Source: Eubacterium sulci ATCC 35585
GTDB taxonomy: Bacteria > Bacillota > Clostridia > Peptostreptococcales > Anaerovoracaceae
Length of the DNA: 64,000 nucleotides
Direction of reading: 5' to 3'
Assembly (NCBI GenBank): GCA_001189495.1
Contig: CP012068.1
Coordinates: forward strand, 1,612,001 to 1,676,000
How positions within the stretch are numbered: position 1 is the stretch's first letter; each line of letters begins with the position of its first letter. A model generated the notes under the pieces. The model saw nothing but the letters and a program-made list of their open reading frames with translations. It made no database searches and was not told the origin of the DNA. The position numbers and the translations under genes were made by a program. Positions 1-8,477 of this stretch are shown here, piece by piece.

Positions 1-275
1 GGAGCTCCGTCTACAAGAGCCTTAGCTTCCTTAAGTCCAAGACCTGTAATTTCTCTTACAACCTTGATAACCTTAATCTTCTCTGCACCTACTTCTGCAA
101 GTACAACGTTGAACTCTGTCTGCTCAGCGCCAGCATCTCCACCAGCTACAGCACCAGCTACAGCTACAGGAGCAGCAGCAGATACGCCGAACTCTTCTTC
201 ACATGCTTTAACGAGCTCATTTAGCTCTAGTACTGTCATACCTTTGATGGCTTCTATGATCTTATCCTTATCCAT
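1..275 (-). CDS. rplL: Ribosomal protein bL12 (L7/L12), 3' end outside the window
   Basis: This is the N-terminal ~91 residues of the ribosomal stalk protein, which recruits translation GTPases to the 50S subunit. The start reads [13 protein letters not shown], followed by the dimerisation region ending in [10 protein letters not shown] and then an Ala/Pro/Val-rich hinge (APVAVA). The beginning of the C-terminal factor-binding domain is visible before the sequence leaves the window at base 1. The ATG at 275 has an AAAAGGAGAA ribosome-binding site directly upstream. It lies 44 bases downstream of rplJ, the classic L10-L12 pair, and shares the L10 leader control. The truncation is due only to the window edge. 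Confidence 0.95.
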   Translation of the reverse strand, partial: MDKDKIIEAIKGMTVLELNELVKACEEEFGVSAAAPVAVAGAVAGGDAGAEQTEFNVVLAEVGAEKIKVIKVVREITGLGLKEAKALVDGA

Positions 276-319
276 TATTATTCTCCTTTTATTTTATAAT
301 GTTGATTTTACTTTAAATA

Positions 320-814
320 CTATTCTGTTTTTGCATCAGCAACAGCCTGAAGTGTTCTAACAAATGTTGAAACTGGTGACTGAATGCTTCCCATGAACTT
401 AGCAATAAGCTCATCTCTTGAAGGAATGTTAGCGATAGCTTCAACGCCTGCCTTGTCATAGAATGTTCCTTCTACAACACCTGCCTTGAATTCTACTGCT
501 GGGATTTCCTTAATTAGACCGTTAAGTGTTCTTGCTGGAGCTGTTGCATCAGTCTTGCTGATTGCAATAGCGCTTGGTCCTGCAAGGTGGTCCTTCAATG
601 ACTCGAAGTCTGTTCCTTCGATTGCTCTCTTTACGAGAGTATTCTTATATACAGTGTAGTCGACATCTGCCTCACGAAGAGCTCTTCTCATCTTGTCTGC
701 CTGCTCTACTGTGATTCCCATGTAATCAACAAGGATTGCAGACTGTGCTCCGTCAAGTTTAGCTTTAATCTCGTCGATTACTAGCTGTTTCTGTTGTTTT
801 GCTACGTCTGACAT
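320..814 (-). CDS. rplJ: Ribosomal protein uL10
   Basis: L10 anchors L12 dimers to 23S rRNA at the base of the stalk. The 164-residue length is normal. The N-terminal rRNA-binding part carries AILVDYMGITVEQADKMRR and the conserved VYKNTLVKRAI segment. The C-terminal helix that binds L12 ends at VADAKTE. It is followed by rplL and preceded by a recognisable L10 leader RNA, so L10(L12) protein probably feeds back on its own mRNA, as known in other bacteria. The ATG at 814 has AGGAGAAC just upstream. Confidence 0.97.
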   Translation of the reverse strand: MSDVAKQQKQLVIDEIKAKLDGAQSAILVDYMGITVEQADKMRRALREADVDYTVYKNTLVKRAIEGTDFESLKDHLAGPSAIAISKTDATAPARTLNGLIKEIPAVEFKAGVVEGTFYDKAGVEAIANIPSRDELIAKFMGSIQSPVSTFVRTLQAVADAKTE

Positions 815-865
815 TTAGTTCTCCTTTCTGCAATGTGTACATTGCGAATAGCATGCGGTACTCAA

Positions 866-896
866 CAAAAAACCCCATCATTTTGTAGACGGGGTC
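866..896 (-). terminator. Attenuator hairpin in the L10 leader
   Basis: On the minus strand ACCCCGTC pairs with GATGGGGT (8 bp including one G-T) around an 8-base loop, followed immediately by TTTTTT. It lies between the L10 leader core and the rplJ start, so it is probably conditional rather than the end of an upstream operon. Confidence 0.8.
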
Positions 897-958
897 AATA
901 TCTATGTATTGTACCTCGGCAGGAAATTAAGTCTTTCGACACCTGCTGTCTACGGTTT
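866..958 (-). promoter_or_regulatory. Ribosomal protein L10 leader RNA
   Basis: Read on the minus strand, this leader contains the hallmark segments CCGTAGACAGCAGGTG and TTAATTTCCTGCCGAGG of the Rfam-type L10 leader. The CAGCAGG and CCTGC segments can pair around a loop. A GC-rich terminator-like hairpin with a T-run follows before rplJ. By analogy with Bacillus, free L10(L12) complex binds the leader and favours termination, balancing stalk protein synthesis. Confidence 0.88.
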
Positions 959-968
959 AGTTCTCAAT

Positions 969-997
969 ATTAAATTACTAAATTTGAGCTTAGTCAA
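969..997 (-). promoter_or_regulatory. Promoter for rplJ-rplL
   Basis: TTGACT (992-997) and TTTAAT (969-974) are separated by 17 bases on the minus strand. The -35 box overlaps the rplA stop codon, and the start would fall just before the L10 leader core. The fit to a housekeeping sigma promoter is reasonable but the -10 is imperfect. Confidence 0.5.
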
Positions 998-1685
998 GAA
1001 TTGCAGGGTTAACCTTGATTCCAGGTCCCATTGTTGTGGAAACTGAGATGCTCTTCATGTACTGACCCTTTGCTGTAGCTGGCTTAGCCTTGATAATAGC
1101 TTCGATTAGTGCCTTGAAGTTCTCCTGTAGTTTCTCTGGACCGAATGATTTCTTACCGATGATAGTGTGAACGATGTTCTGTCTATCCAAACGGTACTCA
1201 ACCTTACCTGCCTTAATGTCAGCCAATGCTCTCTCTAGGTCCATTGTAACTGTTCCTGATTTTGGGTTTGGCATAAGTCCCTTAGGTCCGAGTACACGTC
1301 CTAGCTTACCTACAACACCCATCATGTCCGGTGTAGCAACTACTACATCGAAGTCAAACCAGTTTTCACTCTGGATCTTCTGAGCGAGTTCATCTGCTCC
1401 TACATAATCTGCTCCAGCCTTTTCCGCCTCTTCTGCCTTAGCACCCTTAGCGAAAACGAGAACCTTTACTTCCTTACCTGTTCCGTGTGGAAGTACAAGT
1501 GCTCCTCTTACCTGCTGGTCAGCGTGTCTTCCGTCTACACCAAGTCTGATGTGGACTTCTACTGTTTCATCAAATTTTGCATGTCCTGTCTCTACGACCT
1601 TAGCCATAGCGCCAGGTACATCGTATAAAGTAGCTCTATCTACTTTCTCTGCTACGTTCTTGTAGCCCTTACCTCTCTTTGGCAT
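990..1685 (-). CDS. rplA: Ribosomal protein uL1
   Basis: L1 forms the mobile stalk near the E site and helps release deacylated tRNA. The 231 residues are full length. The start is [10 protein letters not shown], and the conserved middle includes [19 protein letters not shown], with the C-terminal [13 protein letters not shown] of AGGAGGTAAA precedes the ATG at 1685. It follows rplK in the usual order. L1 is known in other bacteria to repress its own mRNA, and a hairpin lies in the rplK-rplA gap, although I cannot show that L1 binds it. Confidence 0.97.
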   Translation of the reverse strand: MPKRGKGYKNVAEKVDRATLYDVPGAMAKVVETGHAKFDETVEVHIRLGVDGRHADQQVRGALVLPHGTGKEVKVLVFAKGAKAEEAEKAGADYVGADELAQKIQSENWFDFDVVVATPDMMGVVGKLGRVLGPKGLMPNPKSGTVTMDLERALADIKAGKVEYRLDRQNIVHTIIGKKSFGPEKLQENFKALIEAIIKAKPATAKGQYMKSISVSTTMGPGIKVNPAILD

Positions 1686-1724
1686 ATTTTACCTCCTGCT
1701 GGTTCTATCGGCCTGCTTGCGCTT

Positions 1725-1748
1725 AGGTTGCATTTTCTTGCACAACCT
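1725..1748 (-). other. Hairpin in the rplK-rplA intergenic region
   Basis: AGGTTG and CAACCT form a 6-bp stem around a short A-rich loop, with partial extension inside. There is no T-run behind it, so it is not a terminator. It could be an L1-binding operator or an RNA processing site; neither is shown by the sequence. Confidence 0.4.
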
Positions 1749-1765
1749 ACTGACCTCCCAGAAAA

Positions 1766-2191
1766 TTAGTCTTCGACAACGATTCCCATACTTCTTGCTG
1801 TTCCTGCAATCATGCTTGTAGCTGATTCTAGGTTAGCTGCGTTAAGATCTGGCATCTTTGTCTTTGCGATTTCTTCTACCTGTGCTCTTGAAAGCTTTGC
1901 AACCTTTGTCTTGTTTGGTTCTCCTGAACCTGAAGCCAATCCGGCTGCTTTCTTTAGCAATACTGCTGCTGGTGGTGTCTTTGTAATGAACGAAAAGCTT
2001 CTGTCCGCATAAACAGTGATTACTACTGGAATGATCATTCCTGGCTGATCCTGTGTCTTTGCATTGAACTGCTTACAAAAGTCCATGATGTTTACACCGT
2101 GCTGACCTAGTGCCGGACCTACTGGTGGCGCTGGATTAGCCTTGCCTGCTTCAATCTGCAACTTAATGTAGCCTGTTATTTTCTTAGCCAT
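1766..2191 (-). CDS. rplK: Ribosomal protein uL11
   Basis: L11 binds the GTPase-associated centre of 23S rRNA and is needed for RelA-type stringent signalling. The 141 residues are standard. The N-terminal domain has the Pro-rich linker [20 protein letters not shown]. The C-terminal rRNA-binding domain ends in [11 protein letters not shown]. The ATG at 2191 follows an AGAAAGGAGAAAC ribosome-binding site. It lies directly after nusG and before rplA in the conserved nusG-rplK-rplA order. Confidence 0.97.
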   Translation of the reverse strand: MAKKITGYIKLQIEAGKANPAPPVGPALGQHGVNIMDFCKQFNAKTQDQPGMIIPVVITVYADRSFSFITKTPPAAVLLKKAAGLASGSGEPNKTKVAKLSRAQVEEIAKTKMPDLNAANLESATSMIAGTARSMGIVVED

Positions 2192-2216
2192 GTGTTTCTC
2201 CTTTCTCTATAGAATT

Positions 2217-2792
2217 CTATAGGATTTTATCTACCTGGCCGAACTCAAGTTCAACCGGAGTATCTCTACCAAACATCGAAACTCTGACAGTAAGTATTTG
2301 TTTCTCTTTGCTGATATCAAGAACCTCACCCATGAAGCTCTCAAATGGTCCGCTGATAACGCGTACTGTGTCACCGACCTCGACATCCAGATCGATATAA
2401 ACCTTTTCGATTCCCATTCTCGCAACCTCTGTATCGGTTAGCGGGATAGGGTTCGAGCCATGACCAACAAATCCTGTTACGCCTTGTGTGTTACGTACAA
2501 GATACCAGGACTCGTTATTTACGATCATCTTAATGATGACGTATCCCGGAAACATTTTTTTGGTCTTAATCTTTCTTTGGCCTTCTTTGATTTCAACTCT
2601 GTCTTCCGTTGGTACTACGATATCAAGAATCAAATCCTGCATGCCACGATTCTCGACCATTTTTTCGATATTTACTTTTACCTTGTTCTCATGACCTGAA
2701 TAAGTGTGTACGACATACCACTTGGCATTGCCATCACCTCTAAGACCTTCTTCCTCTAAAGGTGAAAGTATGTTTTTTTCTGAATCTGACAT
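2217..2792 (-). CDS. nusG: Transcription termination/antitermination factor NusG
   Basis: NusG binds RNA polymerase and modulates pausing and termination. The 191-residue protein has an NGN domain starting at WYVVHTYSGHENKVK (about residue 25), with MFPGYVIIKM and VTGFVG typical of the family. A KOW domain is seen near 140-165 (GDTVRVISGPFESFMG). The first ~24 acidic residues are a short extra N-terminal tail. A GAAGGTG ribosome-binding site precedes the ATG. It sits in the secE-nusG pair. Confidence 0.97.
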   Translation of the reverse strand: MSDSEKNILSPLEEEGLRGDGNAKWYVVHTYSGHENKVKVNIEKMVENRGMQDLILDIVVPTEDRVEIKEGQRKIKTKKMFPGYVIIKMIVNNESWYLVRNTQGVTGFVGHGSNPIPLTDTEVARMGIEKVYIDLDVEVGDTVRVISGPFESFMGEVLDISKEKQILTVRVSMFGRDTPVELEFGQVDKIL

Positions 2793-2811
2793 TTTGCACC
2801 TTCTTTGACAA

Positions 2812-3039
2812 TTAATTCATAGTTACGCCAAGGATATTCTTAAGAAGAGCTAGAACTCCTAGGTCTACAAGCCAAAATCCAAGTGCACATACAGCACATG
2901 TTGCCGCCACAACAACAGTGTAAGCGCCAAGTTCCTTACGAGTAGGCCATACAACCTTTCCCATCTCTTTCCTAACGCCCTTAAGGTATTCACCTAGACT
3001 TTGCTTGCGCGGTGTATTTGCATTCTTAGCTGTAGCCAT
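2812..3039 (-). CDS. secE: Preprotein translocase subunit SecE
   Basis: SecE stabilises SecY in the Sec channel. This is the short single-spanning form (75 residues). The amphipathic helix GVRKEMGKVVWPTRKEL is followed by one membrane segment (AYTVVVAATCAVCALGFWLVDLG, about residues 44-66). The SD AAGGAGG overlaps the rpmG stop codon, so the two genes are translationally close. The order rpmG-secE-nusG is the widespread bacterial arrangement. Confidence 0.95.
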   Translation of the reverse strand: MATAKNANTPRKQSLGEYLKGVRKEMGKVVWPTRKELGAYTVVVAATCAVCALGFWLVDLGVLALLKNILGVTMN

Positions 3040-3049
3040 CGCCGCCTCC

Positions 3050-3199
3050 TTACTTCGTTTCCTTGTGTAGTGTTTCCTTCTTGCAGAACTTACAATACTT
3101 CTTAAGTTCGATTCTATCAGGATCGTTTTTCTTGTTCTTCATGGTATTGTAGTTTCTCTGCTTGCACTCTGTACACGCAAGTGTAACCTTAACCCTCAT
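3050..3199 (-). CDS. rpmG: Ribosomal protein bL33, zinc-binding form
   Basis: This is a 49-residue small ribosomal protein of the 50S subunit starting [17 protein letters not shown]. Two CxxC pairs (C-T-E-C near residue 9 and C-K-F-C near 36) mark the zinc-ribbon (C+) form of L33. The segment [19 protein letters not shown] is typical of the family. The ATG at 3199 has AAAGGA nine bases upstream. It is the first gene of the rpmG-secE-nusG-rplKA transcript, with a strong promoter upstream. Confidence 0.96.
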   Translation of the reverse strand: MRVKVTLACTECKQRNYNTMKNKKNDPDRIELKKYCKFCKKETLHKETK

Positions 3200-3232
3200 A
3201 TCTTTATGTCCTTTCGTTTATTAAATACTCAA

Positions 3233-3262
3233 ATTCAGAGCCGTTTAGCTCCGGCCCTGAAT
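3233..3262 (-). other. 5'-UTR hairpin before rpmG
   Basis: ATTCAGGGCCG and CGGCTCTGAAT pair almost completely (11 bp with one G-T) around an 8-base loop in the leader between the promoter and rpmG. The following sequence is AT-rich but lacks a clean T-run, so an mRNA-stabilising or regulatory hairpin is more likely than a terminator. Confidence 0.5.
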
Positions 3263-3286
3263 GTCTAAGCATAAAGTTGCCTATTA

Positions 3287-3315
3287 ATTGTACCCTAAGC
3301 ACTTGTCAATGTCAA
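3287..3315 (-). promoter_or_regulatory. Promoter of the rpmG-secE-nusG-rplKA operon
   Basis: TTGACA (3310-3315) and TACAAT (3287-3292) are separated by exactly 17 bases on the minus strand, a near-consensus housekeeping promoter. A second TTGACA directly repeats inside the spacer at 3304-3309 but is too close to the -10 to serve. Transcription would start about 80 bases before rpmG. Confidence 0.82.
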
Positions 3316-3399
3316 ACCATTTCCAAAAAAACTTGAAAATTACATTGTCCTATCTTAGCGTACATTACTATTTAGCGATTATTACCGAGGCTAACCTGG

Positions 3400-4557
3400 T
3401 TATTCAGACATTACCTCACTGATTTTATCTACTGCCTTATTTACGCTTTCGCTATCAGGAACTACTACAGACGCGTATTCCCCACCAAGCGCATAGCATG
3501 GCTTAAGGTCGATATCGCCCTTCATGTTCTGAGTTGTGACCGTCCATCCCTTTAGTCCCGAGCTCTGCATTCTTACTAGCGCCTTTATATCAGAAGAATT
3601 CATATTTACTTCCATATAGCTCTTAACAGAATTCAAGATATCTGGATACTTTAGAAGGAGCACTTTAGGCGAAGTCACCTTTTTGATCATGGCTTTCATC
3701 ACCTTTTGCTGATTTCTATTTCTCTGGAAATCTCCATCCTCAAAGGACTTCCTCTCTCTAGCAAAGGCAAGTGCCTCTTCTCCGTTCATGTGGTTATATC
3801 CCTTAACAAACTTGTAGTAGGCCTGTCCATGTGTCTCGAAATCAAAGTCAGAGTTCACATCTATTCCGCCAATCGAATTCACCATACTCTTAACTGTAGA
3901 GTAGTTTACCTTGACATAATAGTTCATCTCAAGTCCAGTGAGTTTCTCAACAGAAGCAACTGTTTCATCTGCTCCATAGATACCGCTATGTGTAAGCTTA
4001 TCGTATTCACCTTCGACATCAGGGTATTCTATGTAGAAATCTCTTGGTATTGACGTCAAAAGAATCTTCCTCGTCTTTGGATTAACTGTGACTATCATAT
4101 TAACGTCAGATCTTGAGCTCTGAGAAATATCTCCCTCGACATCAAGTCCTGTTATCAAGATATTAAACGGTTCCTCACTTACGTCTACGCGTTTAGCCTC
4201 AGCTCTATCCTTACCTGACGAGTCTGATGTTATCTTATCAAAGAACAAGAGCGTATTTACAATGTACACGCTTGCCACGCACATGGACCCGCCCATAATC
4301 AAAGCGAGAAGTATGCATATAAACTTTCTCGATTTCTTAAATCTATACGAATGAAGTGCTGGAAATATCAAAAGGAAGGCCACAAAAAGTGTAGCTGCTA
4401 CTATAATCAGCGTCTTAGTAGTCAAAAACTGAGAATAACAAAGCAGGCCCATGAAAATCAGGGTCACAAGCAAATAGAGTCTTGATAAAAGCCGTGTAAA
4501 TTTACCTAGTGGCGACTTTGTTACTGTTCTTCTACGATGCGTTCTAGCTTCTTCCAT
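3400..4557 (-). CDS. LytR-CpsA-Psr family cell-wall polymer transferase
   Basis: LCP proteins attach anionic polymers or polysaccharides to peptidoglycan outside the membrane. The 385-residue protein starts with a basic cytoplasmic tail (RTHRRRTVTK), followed by three hydrophobic segments at about 26-47, 50-70 and 80-105. The LCP domain follows from about residue 130: NILITGLDVEG, then SSRSDVNMIVTVNPKTRKILLTSIPRDFY, with the Asp and Arg residues that bind the pyrophosphate lipid carrier. ALAFARERKSFEDGDFQRNRNQQ gives the conserved Arg cluster. It appears monocistronic with its own promoter. The exact polymer moved cannot be told. Confidence 0.9.
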   Translation of the reverse strand: MEEARTHRRRTVTKSPLGKFTRLLSRLYLLVTLIFMGLLCYSQFLTTKTLIIVAATLFVAFLLIFPALHSYRFKKSRKFICILLALIMGGSMCVASVYIVNTLLFFDKITSDSSGKDRAEAKRVDVSEEPFNILITGLDVEGDISQSSRSDVNMIVTVNPKTRKILLTSIPRDFYIEYPDVEGEYDKLTHSGIYGADETVASVEKLTGLEMNYYVKVNYSTVKSMVNSIGGIDVNSDFDFETHGQAYYKFVKGYNHMNGEEALAFARERKSFEDGDFQRNRNQQKVMKAMIKKVTSPKVLLLKYPDILNSVKSYMEVNMNSSDIKALVRMQSSGLKGWTVTTQNMKGDIDLKPCYALGGEYASVVVPDSESVNKAVDKISEVMSE

Positions 4558-4596
4558 TTTCTTCTCTCTTCTATTATTTATTTTCCTTGCTCTATA

Positions 4597-4625
4597 ATTT
4601 TACATCCCAGCTTTTACTTTGTCGA
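4597..4625 (-). promoter_or_regulatory. Promoter of the LCP gene
   Basis: TCGACA (4620-4625) and TAAAAT (4597-4602) lie 17 bases apart on the minus strand, about 40 bases before the LCP start codon. Confidence 0.55.
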
Positions 4626-4729
4626 GGTGTATAGCTAAATATGGAAAAATAAGATTATATACACTGGTTCCCTTTGTTCACCAATAGATTTGCTCAATTA
4701 GACAGCAAATTAACCTTAGATAAAATCTG

Positions 4730-5596
4730 CTATTTTACTCTAAAGCCTTCTCCAAACACCTCATGTGATTCTACTATAATCATAAATGCCTTAGGGTCAG
4801 TCTCCTTAAGGATTTCACTTAGCTGAAATGCCTGCTTGTTTCCGCAAGCACACATAACCACCGACTTATCTTCCTCAGAATAGCTTCCCTTCGCTTTGAG
4901 GAAGGTCGCACCTCTATCTATTACTGCATCTATTTTCTCCGCAACCTCGCTAGGCTTATCGGTGACTATCAAAGCCATCTTTCCTGATGTCAGACCAAAT
5001 AGGAACTTGTCGATTACTACAGATATTATATAGCTTATTATGATTCCGTAAATCAGACCGTTTATGCTTCTTGATACGACAGCTACGCCGAGCATTACAA
5101 TCAAGCAGTCCATTATAAATGAAATCTTACCTATAGTCATGTACGGTTTCTTTGCTTTGATGCTAAGTATTATGAAGTCCGCACCACCAGTTGATGAGTT
5201 TCTCATATAAATCAAAGCGTATCCGATTCCCGAGAACACTCCAGTGCATATTGCAGCTAGCATTGTATCCCCTGAATAGATTGGAAATCTAGGTGCAATA
5301 TAGTCAATTATCGCTGATGTTATAATCAGAGACTTGATTGAATTAAAGAAATATCTTTTGCCAAGTATCTTGTAGCAAAGCAAGGCAACCGGGATGTTAA
5401 GCGCAATGGTCACCGCACCTATTGGAAGTCCAAACATGTGGTTAAATATCAAAGCTATACCTGTAAATCCAACGAGCGGGAAATGTGACGCAGCAGCAAA
5501 ATTATATGCACCTAAGGCTATAAAGATACCACCTATGATATCGAAGAGAATGTCGACAGATATCCTTTGTATATCTCTTTTTTCTATCTTATTCAT
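4730..5596 (-). CDS. YitT family membrane protein (DUF161/DUF2179)
   Basis: The 288-residue protein has about five hydrophobic segments in residues 10-200 (for example IIGGIFIALGAYNFAAASHFP and AVTIALNIPVALLCYKIL), with the family motif RNSSTGGADFIIL in the middle. A soluble C-terminal DUF2179 domain (about 205-288, ALIVTDKPSEVAEKID onward, and MIIVESHEVFGEGF at the end) is typical. The biochemical role of YitT proteins is not firmly known. It stands alone between the LCP gene and tuf. Confidence 0.88.
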   Translation of the reverse strand: MNKIEKRDIQRISVDILFDIIGGIFIALGAYNFAAASHFPLVGFTGIALIFNHMFGLPIGAVTIALNIPVALLCYKILGKRYFFNSIKSLIITSAIIDYIAPRFPIYSGDTMLAAICTGVFSGIGYALIYMRNSSTGGADFIILSIKAKKPYMTIGKISFIMDCLIVMLGVAVVSRSINGLIYGIIISYIISVVIDKFLFGLTSGKMALIVTDKPSEVAEKIDAVIDRGATFLKAKGSYSEEDKSVVMCACGNKQAFQLSEILKETDPKAFMIIVESHEVFGEGFRVK

Positions 5597-5659
5597 ACTA
5601 ACACCTCTCTTATACTTACATGAAATAGCTTTGATTTAGACTATTAAATTAGCCTCTCC

Positions 5660-5690
5660 GAAAAAATACCGGCACTGTTGTGCCGGCATC
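5660..5690 (-). terminator. Terminator of tuf
   Basis: On the minus strand ATGCCGGCAC pairs with GTGCCGGTAT around a 4-base loop and is followed by TTTTTTC, 25 bases after the tuf stop codon. This is a textbook intrinsic terminator. Confidence 0.92.
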
Positions 5691-5715
5691 TTATGTCTAC
5701 TTGTAATTTGACCTA

Positions 5716-6909
5716 TTACTCGATAATCTCTGTTACAACACCTGAACCTACTGTTCTGCCACCTTCTCTGATAGCGAATCTTAGGCCTTCTTCGATAGCG
5801 ATTGGTGTGATCAAATCAATCTCCATGATTACGTTATCTCCAGGCATGCACATCTCTGTTCCTTCTGGTAACTTTAGGTCTCCTGTTACGTCTGTTGTTC
5901 TGAAGTAGAACTGTGGTCTGTATCCGTTAAAGAATGGTGTATGTCTTCCGCCTTCTTCCTTCTTTAGTACGTATACCTGTCCCTTGAACTTTGTATGTGG
6001 GTGAATTGTTCCTGGTGCTGCTAGAACCTGTCCTCTTTCGATTTCGTTTCTCTGTACACCTCTTAGTAGTGCTCCTACATTGTCTCCTGTCTCTGCCTCA
6101 TCTAGAAGCTTTCTGAACATCTCTAGACCTGTTACTACTACTTTTCTCTTCTCTTCTGTGAGTCCGATGATTTCTACTTCCTCACCAACCTTTAGTACGC
6201 CTCTCTCAACTCTTCCTGTTGCTACTGTTCCTCTTCCTGTGATTGAGAATACGTCCTCTACTGGCATTAGGAATGGCTTATCGTTATCTCTTTCTGGTTC
6301 TGGGATGTAGCTATCTACTGCTTCGAATAGCTCTACAATCTTGTCTCCCCACTCGCTTGCTGGATCTTCTAGTGCCTTAAGCGCTGATCCTCTGATGATT
6401 GGTGTGTCATCTCCTGGGAAGTCATACTCTGATAGTAGTTCTCTTACTTCCATCTCTACTAGATCTAGAAGTTCTTCGTCATCTACCATATCGCACTTGT
6501 TTAGGAATACGATGATGTATGGTACGCCTACCTGTCTTGATAGAAGGATGTGCTCTCTTGTCTGTGGCATTGGTCCATCTGTTGCTGCTACTACTAGGAT
6601 AGCTCCGTCCATCTGTGCAGCACCTGTGATCATGTTCTTTACATAGTCAGCGTGGCCTGGGCAGTCAACGTGCGCGTAGTGGCGGTTTGGTGTCTCATAC
6701 TCAACGTGTGATGTTGAGATTGTGATTCCTCTTTCCTTCTCTTCTGGTGCCTTATCGATCTTGTCGAACTCAACCTTCTCACCTAGTCCATATCTCTGGT
6801 TTAGTGTTGTTGTGATCGCAGCTGTAAGTGTTGTCTTACCGTGGTCTACGTGTCCGATTGTACCGATATTGATATGTGGTTTGTTTCTTTCAAATTTCTG
6901 TTTTGCCAT
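5716..6909 (-). CDS. tuf: Elongation factor Tu
   Basis: EF-Tu delivers aminoacyl-tRNA to the ribosome with GTP. The 397 residues are full length. The P-loop GHVDHGKTT (19-27), switch [26 protein letters not shown] and SALK guanine-binding motifs are all present. Domains 2 and 3 follow, ending [10 protein letters not shown]. Codon use is strongly biased, as expected for a highly expressed gene. It is placed just downstream of tRNA-Thr and probably cotranscribed with it, away from rpsL/fusA. Confidence 0.98.
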   Translation of the reverse strand: MAKQKFERNKPHINIGTIGHVDHGKTTLTAAITTTLNQRYGLGEKVEFDKIDKAPEEKERGITISTSHVEYETPNRHYAHVDCPGHADYVKNMITGAAQMDGAILVVAATDGPMPQTREHILLSRQVGVPYIIVFLNKCDMVDDEELLDLVEMEVRELLSEYDFPGDDTPIIRGSALKALEDPASEWGDKIVELFEAVDSYIPEPERDNDKPFLMPVEDVFSITGRGTVATGRVERGVLKVGEEVEIIGLTEEKRKVVVTGLEMFRKLLDEAETGDNVGALLRGVQRNEIERGQVLAAPGTIHPHTKFKGQVYVLKKEEGGRHTPFFNGYRPQFYFRTTDVTGDLKLPEGTEMCMPGDNVIMEIDLITPIAIEEGLRFAIREGGRTVGSGVVTEIIE

Positions 6910-6945
6910 TATTCCCTCTCCTTATTCATAACAACAAATTTAATC

Positions 6946-7022
6946 TGGAGCTGCTGAGCAGAATTGAACTGCCGAACCTCTTCATTACCAATGAAGTGCT
7001 CTACCGACTGAGCTACAGCAGC
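6946..7022 (-). tRNA. tRNA-Thr (anticodon GGT)
   Basis: The 77-base gene has an acceptor GCTGCTG pairing with CAGCAGC, discriminator T and an encoded CCA. The D arm is GCTC...GAGC, the anticodon stem CTTCA/TGAAG surrounds loop TTGGTAA with anticodon GGT, and the T arm is GGCAG-TTCAATT-CTGCT. The variable region is 6 bases. It directly precedes tuf, a linkage also known from other bacteria. Confidence 0.95.
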
Positions 7023-7073
7023 GTATGCATGCCCGACTGACAGTGCAAATTCACCCAATCACGCATTGTTATT

Positions 7074-7102
7074 ATCGTACTATTTTTGTTACACCTTGTC
7101 AA
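7074..7102 (-). promoter_or_regulatory. Promoter of tRNA-Thr and tuf
   Basis: TTGACA (7097-7102) and TACGAT (7074-7079) are 17 bases apart on the minus strand. The -35 box overlaps the sigH stop codon. This should drive tRNA-Thr-tuf independently of the long operon upstream. Confidence 0.8.
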
Positions 7103-7737
7103 TAATCCAGTAAGTTTATTCTAATTTTTTTCTTCAGTCTTTGCATTGCATTATCAACAGCTTTAGGAGTTCTTCCGAGGGCCGTTGCAATTTCTCTGTA
7201 ATTCATTCCCTGACGTATCTTCGCCCACACCTCGCGCTCAAAGTTACTGAGCTTTTCGGAGTCCCCTGATTCGATATCTCTAATGGCTTCTTTCAGCATG
7301 GCAAGCTTTTCTGGACTTAGGTCCTTATCAGCCAAAAGAGAACTGCAAATTTTGTTCGAAGCTGTATCTCCCCCATCAAAGTCAACTTGCTCCCTTCCTT
7401 CATCAAAGATGGATAGCGACTCATTTAGGAGCTTATGCTTCTGCCTGTTGGCAGCATTTATAGCTGTCTTTATTTGATTCTCCATACATAGCTGTAAGAA
7501 GGTCGAGAACTTAGCACCAGCGTTCTCATCAAAATCCCTAATAGCCTTAAAGATTCCAATCATAGCTTCTTGTATTACGTCCTCGTTTTCGGCTCCTGCT
7601 ATGTAATATTTTCTCGCGCTAATTTTTGCCGTATGTTTATACTTATCAATAAGTAATTCGTATGCTAGACTGCTTCCCTCTTGAGCCATTCTCACAAGGC
7701 TTTCGTCTGAGAGAATATTCATTTCGTCTGATAGCAT
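7099..7737 (-). CDS. sigH: RNA polymerase sigma factor SigH/Spo0H-like
   Basis: A 212-residue alternative sigma factor. Region 2 spans about 12-85 (LVRMAQEGSSLAYELLIDKYKH, ADENVIQEAMIGIFKAIRDFD-like core, FSTFLQLCMENQIKTAI). Region 4 with an HTH is near 165-208 (LSNFEREVWAKIRQGMNYREIATALGRTPKAVDNAMQRLKKKI). Its position after rlmB matches Bacillus and clostridial sigH. In Bacillus SigH drives early sporulation and competence; whether this organism sporulates cannot be told here. Its start overlaps the rlmB stop by one base (TGATG), indicating translational coupling. Confidence 0.9.
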   Translation of the reverse strand: MLSDEMNILSDESLVRMAQEGSSLAYELLIDKYKHTAKISARKYYIAGAENEDVIQEAMIGIFKAIRDFDENAGAKFSTFLQLCMENQIKTAINAANRQKHKLLNESLSIFDEGREQVDFDGGDTASNKICSSLLADKDLSPEKLAMLKEAIRDIESGDSEKLSNFEREVWAKIRQGMNYREIATALGRTPKAVDNAMQRLKKKIRINLLDY

Positions 7738-8477
7738 CAGCGCTTCTCACTCCTTTGTCTAAGTGCTTCATACATTATTATGGCTGCTGCATTTGATGCA
7801 TTAAGCGAATTAATCTGGCCTAATAGTGGAATTGATACTACAAAATCACATTTTGATTTAACAAGCTGCCTGATTCCCTTGCCTTCGTTTCCTATTACTA
7901 TAGCAAGCTTTCCGCGCATATCTGCTTCAGTGTAAACGCTTCCGTTCATATCGCAAGCTGCAATCCAAAAGCCATCCTTCTTTAGTTCGTCTATGGTCTT
8001 TGCAATATTCGTTACCTGAACGCAAGGCATGTATTCTATAGCACCTGCCGAAGTCTTTGCTACAGTTTCGGTGAGACCGCAGCTATTATGCTTTGAGATA
8101 ATTATGCCGCATGCGCCTGCACACTCTGCACTACGCATTATTGCGCCAAGGTTATGTGGATCTTCTATCTCATCTAGGATAACAATCAAAGCGTCCTCGC
8201 CACCTGCTTCTGCGCGGGCGTAGATGTCTTTCATGCTTGCAAAGGAATGTGCGGCGGCGAATGCTACAGCTCCTTGATGCCCCTTGCTCTTGCAGAGTCT
8301 ATCTAGCTCGTCCTTTTCGGCCTGTTCTATTTTGATGCCATTCTTTTTGGCTAGATCATAGAGTTTTGATATTGATCCAGATGCACCCTTTTGAATGATG
8401 ACCTTGGAGACGCCCCTTCCGCTTTTGAGTGCTTCAATCACGGGGTTTCTACCTATTATCAAATCCGTTTTACTCAT
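7737..8477 (-). CDS. rlmB: 23S rRNA (guanosine-2'-O-)methyltransferase RlmB-type (TrmH/SpoU)
   Basis: A SPOUT methyltransferase of 246 residues. The N-terminal substrate-binding domain starts IIGRNPVIEALKSGRGVSKVI. The knotted catalytic domain carries ILDEIEDPHNLGAIMRSAECAG, then IVIGNEGKGIRQLV and IPLLGQINSLNASNAAAI, the three TrmH motifs. It probably methylates G2251 of 23S rRNA as in other bacteria. It overlaps the dfrA end by 4 bases (ATGA). Confidence 0.93.
   Translation of the reverse strand: MSKTDLIIGRNPVIEALKSGRGVSKVIIQKGASGSISKLYDLAKKNGIKIEQAEKDELDRLCKSKGHQGAVAFAAAHSFASMKDIYARAEAGGEDALIVILDEIEDPHNLGAIMRSAECAGACGIIISKHNSCGLTETVAKTSAGAIEYMPCVQVTNIAKTIDELKKDGFWIAACDMNGSVYTEADMRGKLAIVIGNEGKGIRQLVKSKCDFVVSIPLLGQINSLNASNAAAIIMYEALRQRSEKR

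Noticed and set aside
6080-6931. Several long plus-strand open frames antisense to tuf
   Set aside because: They arise from the strong codon bias of tuf and show Ser/Thr-rich low-complexity products with no ribosome-binding sites.
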